This document shows positions 4,246 through 6,973 of a stretch of DNA of 6,973 nucleotides, piece after piece; positions within the stretch are counted from its first letter, which is position 1; the number at the start of each line of letters is the position of its first letter. This stretch comes from an uncultured Candidatus Melainabacteria bacterium (GTDB lineage Bacteria; Cyanobacteriota; Vampirovibrionia; Gastranaerophilales; Gastranaerophilaceae), in contig CALBKW010000050.1 in the NCBI GenBank assembly GCA_937895785.1, forward strand, positions 1-6,973, read 5' to 3'. The notes under the pieces were generated by a model that worked only from the letters and a program-made list of their open reading frames with translations, made no database searches and had not been told where the DNA came from. The translations under genes and the position numbers were made by a program.

Positions 4246-4908
4246 CTACGGTGTTGGTGGGTTTTCACCTTGTTGTTGTTCTCCATTATTTTCACCATTG
4301 TTTTCTCCACCGTTAGCATCAGGAGCTGCAATTGTTGAATATAGAGTTAGTGTCAAATTAATAAGCAAAATTCTCTTATTCTTTTGGTATGGATAAATTT
4401 CAATATTATTAATATTGATTAAATAATTGTATGCATATAAATCTCGAATAAATCCTTCAAAATCAGAGTAATCAGAAACAATCTTCATATCAAGTTGATA
4501 TGCGCTGTAATGTTCTTTATCACCCTTTACAAAAACATCTTCTGAAGGGTTTAGAGTTGATTGAATTGAGTGAGTTTTGATATGATTTTTTCTTGCAATT
4601 TCAATAATGTCGTCTAACAATACAGAGAAAGCTGAATCTGCGTCAAGCGAAACACCTTCTGCTGGTGAATAAACTTTCTTTGTCATGTCGTCAAGAAGAC
4701 GCATTTTCTTTTTTCTTTCAACTTTTTCTTTTGCAACAGAAAGTTGTTTAGAAATACCTGCCGCAACATCTTTTTGTGTACCAACTTGTTTATATAAATC
4801 TATAGTTTTTTGAAACTCAGGTTGAATTTTTTGGAATAAAAATACAGCGACAATAATAATTCCCGCTAGATACATTAAAGATTCTCTGTATTTTTGAAGT
4901 TCATTCAT
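4246..4908 (-). CDS. pilO: Type IV pilus assembly protein PilO-like
   Basis: Inner-membrane protein of the type IV pilus alignment complex; PilO pairs with PilN in the periplasm and links the cytoplasmic motor to the outer parts. The 220 residues show a short cytoplasmic N-terminus, one membrane helix (about 11-26, MYLAGIIIVAVFLF), a charged coiled-coil stretch (about 30-75), and a ferredoxin-like domain (about 88-193) with the typical SDYSDFEGFIRDLYAYNYLININNI pattern. The last 22 residues are a Gly/Glu/Asn/Gln/Pro tail with GENN repeats, not normal for PilO. The gene begins 18 bases after the PilM-PilN fusion; AAGGA (4921-4925) is its best ribosome-binding site, though 12 bases away is long. 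Its stop codon falls exactly at the edge of the G+C-shifted block. No pilP or pilQ follows. The assignment rests on topology and position more than on sequence; a type II secretion GspM-like role is the alternative. Confidence 0.75.
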   Translation of the reverse strand: MNELQKYRESLMYLAGIIIVAVFLFQKIQPEFQKTIDLYKQVGTQKDVAAGISKQLSVAKEKVERKKKMRLLDDMTKKVYSPAEGVSLDADSAFSVLLDDIIEIARKNHIKTHSIQSTLNPSEDVFVKGDKEHYSAYQLDMKIVSDYSDFEGFIRDLYAYNYLININNIEIYPYQKNKRILLINLTLTLYSTIAAPDANGGENNGENNGEQQQGENPPTP

Positions 4909-4926
4909 GTTCTAATTTATTCCTTA

Positions 4927-6774
4927 TTAAAATTGTTCAATAGACTCAAGGTTAGCTGGCAAGTTGCTTGGTGGCTTACTTTGAGATGATTGAGTTTGTT
5001 GTTGTGGTTGTGGTTGAGGTTGGTTTTGTTCTGGATTGTTTTGACCATCTTGGTTTAGTGATGGAATTTTCAAGAAATCTTCAAATAAGAAACCTCTTCG
5101 ACGCTTAATATTTGCTTCATCTGGATTTTTAGGGTTACCATTGTCATCACGTTCAATAGCATTAAGCTCATCATTTAACTTGTTAAGCTCTTCATCTGTC
5201 AAGTTTGTAATTTCAAACTCATAGAATGTAGGTTTTATGCTGTTTAAATCTTCCACAACAAGGTTACCAACAGAATCTGCTGACATTTCAAGTCTGTTCA
5301 ATCTTAAATCTGAATCAATAACAGACATTTTCATATTTTTATAGAATGTATAAACATTTTCTACGTTTGTTGCTCGACCAATGATATCAATTTTTTTGTC
5401 ACCAAAAATTTTCAAATAAATTAACCAAGTATTAGATGGAATGTTTGTTCCTATTGCTGTGTAATAAATTAACTTTGTACGGTTGATTGATTGAACGTTA
5501 TTAATTTCTAATTTAGAGTCAAAAGTATCTTTTTTATCAATATCTTCGTAGTTTGCAAGTTCAGCTTTATCAGCTTCCAATTGCGCGTTGATTTGATTTA
5601 ATGTATCTTGGTTCATTGAATTTAATTTGTTCATTACTGCAAATAAAATACCCGCAGGAACTAATAAAACTAAAGCTGCTATAACTGCAATTTTCTTAAC
5701 GAATGCAGATGTCAATTCAATTTCAGTGTTACCAATTCTAATTTTTGGTGCGACTTCTTGCAATGATGCAAGTTCTTCGTGACCTTTACCCAACAAGTTG
5801 AACTTGAATGGGAATTGTGAAATTAAATAAATACCAGAACCGATAACTTCAGGAGTGATTTTCAACACTTGGTTAGGCAAGATGTTGTAAGAAGCTTGCA
5901 TTAATGGGTTCTGTACGTATTTATTACTTTCTAAAAATTTGATATTTCCGTCGAATGGAATTTTCATTGATAATACTTCGGCTGAAACCATATCTGTTTC
6001 AGAAACGATGTACAAATAATTAGACGGAATTGTTTGTAAAGTTAATTGTGCTGATGAAATGATAGCTTCGTAAATTTCGTCACCAACGAAAGAGCGAAGT
6101 GCCAATGGTTCTTCTCTATATTCAATAACACTCTTGCCATTTAGAGTAATCATTGAATAGCTGTTAGGGTTGATAACCATCAAGTTCCAAGTTGTGTTTG
6201 GTGACATGTGTTCATCAGCCAAATTGTTAAAGTCTAAAGTTTTTAATAAAGAGTTTTGAGCTGTTTCAATTGCAACAAGGGTACAACCGATTTCAACACA
6301 AGCTGCGTTGATTTCATCTAAAGCTGCTTGTTGAATTGCTCCGTATAAAACTTCTCTGCTATCTTTGTCACCTGCTGGATAAGCATCAACCCAACTGATA
6401 ACAGGGTCTTGACGTTTAAAAATGTAAGATGCTTGCTCTACCTCAGAAACCAAAGCACTTGTAACCCCATCATCACCAAGCGCAGTTGGCAATGAAATTA
6501 ATCCATAGTGCACAGAAGGTAGAGTTAAAACGATATTACTTTTTCTGTTGATTTTTAACTCGTCAAATAAATCAATTAAAACTTCTCTAAATCTATCGTA
6601 GTCTGCAATTTCTCTCTTTGAATAATCATAATCTAATTGTTTGCAAGCATACTTTTCAATGGTCTTTGTTTTAGGATTGATTTCAATCATTTCAAGACCA
6701 ATACCTGGTGACATTGCGACACCAACTGTAACTTTAGTATTTGCACCCAGCTGTGATAGTATTTGATTTAACAT
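4927..6774 (-). CDS. PilM-PilN fusion protein of the type IV pilus assembly complex
   Basis: A 615-residue chain joining two pilus proteins that are normally separate. Residues 1-320 resemble PilM, the cytoplasmic actin-like ring protein (VLTLPSVHYGLISLP at 82-96, then SALVSEVEQASYIF). Residues 322-328 (PFKFNLL) resemble the (I/F)NLLP peptide with which PilN docks into PilM. One membrane helix follows (361-381), then a coiled coil (383-412), and a PilN-like periplasmic domain (about 435-525) with the TWLIYLKIFGDKKIDIIGRATN signature. The tail (572-605) is rich in Gln, Pro, Asn and Ser. In the actin-like half the loops that usually read DIGS or DIG are VGVAMSPGIG (17-26) and MVINPNSYSM (199-208), without the acidic residues, so nucleotide binding is doubtful. 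A good promoter lies at 6816-6844. It is first in an operon with pilO. The match is by domain layout; GspL of type II secretion has a similar fused architecture and is the main alternative. Confidence 0.78.
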   Translation of the reverse strand: MLNQILSQLGANTKVTVGVAMSPGIGLEMIEINPKTKTIEKYACKQLDYDYSKREIADYDRFREVLIDLFDELKINRKSNIVLTLPSVHYGLISLPTALGDDGVTSALVSEVEQASYIFKRQDPVISWVDAYPAGDKDSREVLYGAIQQAALDEINAACVEIGCTLVAIETAQNSLLKTLDFNNLADEHMSPNTTWNLMVINPNSYSMITLNGKSVIEYREEPLALRSFVGDEIYEAIISSAQLTLQTIPSNYLYIVSETDMVSAEVLSMKIPFDGNIKFLESNKYVQNPLMQASYNILPNQVLKITPEVIGSGIYLISQFPFKFNLLGKGHEELASLQEVAPKIRIGNTEIELTSAFVKKIAVIAALVLLVPAGILFAVMNKLNSMNQDTLNQINAQLEADKAELANYEDIDKKDTFDSKLEINNVQSINRTKLIYYTAIGTNIPSNTWLIYLKIFGDKKIDIIGRATNVENVYTFYKNMKMSVIDSDLRLNRLEMSADSVGNLVVEDLNSIKPTFYEFEITNLTDEELNKLNDELNAIERDDNGNPKNPDEANIKRRRGFLFEDFLKIPSLNQDGQNNPEQNQPQPQPQQQTQSSQSKPPSNLPANLESIEQF

Positions 6775-6815
6775 GTTCTTTTTTAAATGTTTTTATTATA
6801 TAATAACTTAGGATT

Positions 6816-6844
6816 ATTATAATTTAAACAAAATCTCACGTCAA
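6816..6844 (-). promoter_or_regulatory. Promoter of the pilMN-pilO operon
   Basis: On the minus strand TTGACG (6844-6839), a 17-base spacer and a perfect TATAAT (6821-6816) make a near-consensus sigma-70 promoter, giving a leader of about 35 bases before the ATG at 6774. A plus-strand TATAAT (6818-6823), usable by nadA, overlaps this -10 box, so RNA polymerase may not serve both directions at once. A second minus-strand TATAAT at 6800-6795 lacks a -35. Confidence 0.6.
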
Positions 6845-6869
6845 ATTTATTAGATAAGGCATATTACGA

Positions 6870-6973
6870 ATGTTAAAAGACGAAATTTTAAAACTAAAAA
6901 AAGAAAAAAATGCGGTGATTTTGGCTCACTGTTATCAAAATATAGAGATAGATGAAGTTGCAGATTATGTTGG
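6870..6973 (+). CDS. nadA: Quinolinate synthase NadA (N-terminal fragment)
   Basis: Only the first 34 codons are inside the window. The start reads MLKDEILKLKKEKNAVILAH and continues CYQNIEIDEVADYV before the edge, matching the NadA N-terminus: a Lys-rich helix, then the AHxYQ motif (His20, Tyr22) that binds substrate, then the E-I-x-x-V/I-A-D segment leading to VGDS. NadA is a cytosolic [4Fe-4S] enzyme that condenses iminoaspartate and dihydroxyacetone phosphate to quinolinate for NAD synthesis. AAGG at 6856-6859 lies 10 bases before the ATG. It is divergent from the pil operon. Its cluster cysteines and its partners nadB/nadC are beyond the window. Confidence 0.93.
   Translation, partial: MLKDEILKLKKEKNAVILAHCYQNIEIDEVADYV

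Noticed and set aside
4097..4396. 99-codon plus-strand ORF opposite the end of pilO
   Set aside because: Half of it is antisense to pilO, its composition (Cys, Ser, Leu, Pro runs) mirrors the GENN-type repeat on the other strand, and no ribosome-binding site precedes it.
1..6973. CRISPR array, integrase, transposase or phage genes
   Set aside because: No regularly spaced repeats and no such proteins were seen in any frame.

Overview
This is a 6.97 kb AT-rich chromosomal window (coding parts roughly one-third G+C). It probably comes from a Gram-negative, LPS-making, type IV pilus-bearing bacterium: two KDO-pathway genes imply lipopolysaccharide, and a pilM/N/O locus implies a pilus machine. 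Low G+C, strong Shine-Dalgarno sites and this gene mix suggest a gut Vampirovibrionia/Gastranaerophilales-type lineage (non-photosynthetic relatives of cyanobacteria). That placement is an impression, not a proof.

Layout. (1) Positions 1-2230, minus strand: a tight operon read kdsD (arabinose-5-phosphate isomerase) - kdsC (KDO-8-phosphate phosphatase) - queD (6-carboxytetrahydropterin synthase) - uppP (undecaprenyl-diphosphate phosphatase, cut by the window edge). Gaps are 2 and 12 bases, then a 1-base overlap. Two genes feed KDO synthesis, one makes a queuosine precursor, and one recycles the lipid carrier for cell-wall and surface glycans. (2) Positions 2356-3585, plus strand, divergent from the operon: a 95-residue STAS-like protein, then a radical SAM enzyme with a C-terminal cysteine cluster. 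A perfect 20-bp palindrome lies just before the radical SAM gene. (3) Positions 3586-4245 hold no conventional long gene. (4) Positions 4246-6774, minus strand: pilO, preceded by a PilM-PilN fusion gene. (5) Position 6870 onward, plus strand: the start of nadA, divergent from the pil genes.

The stretch without long genes is the most interesting. At 3681-3976 there is a 33-residue, almost wholly hydrophobic ORF behind a near-perfect Shine-Dalgarno. A strong extended -10 promoter on the opposite strand would drive a ~110-nt RNA that ends at a hairpin plus T-tract inside the ORF. Two nested pairs of 8-bp inverted repeats could close the mRNA 5' leader onto its 3' end. Together this is the architecture of a type I toxin-antitoxin locus (small membrane toxin plus cis-antisense RNA). 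Next to it, 3976-4245 is a block near 48% G+C with hairpins and fragments of protein-like reading frame, which may be a repeated or mobile element.

The pil pair is also notable. PilM and PilN, normally two proteins that dock through a short PilN peptide, are here one 615-residue chain. Its actin-like half has lost the usual nucleotide-binding residues.
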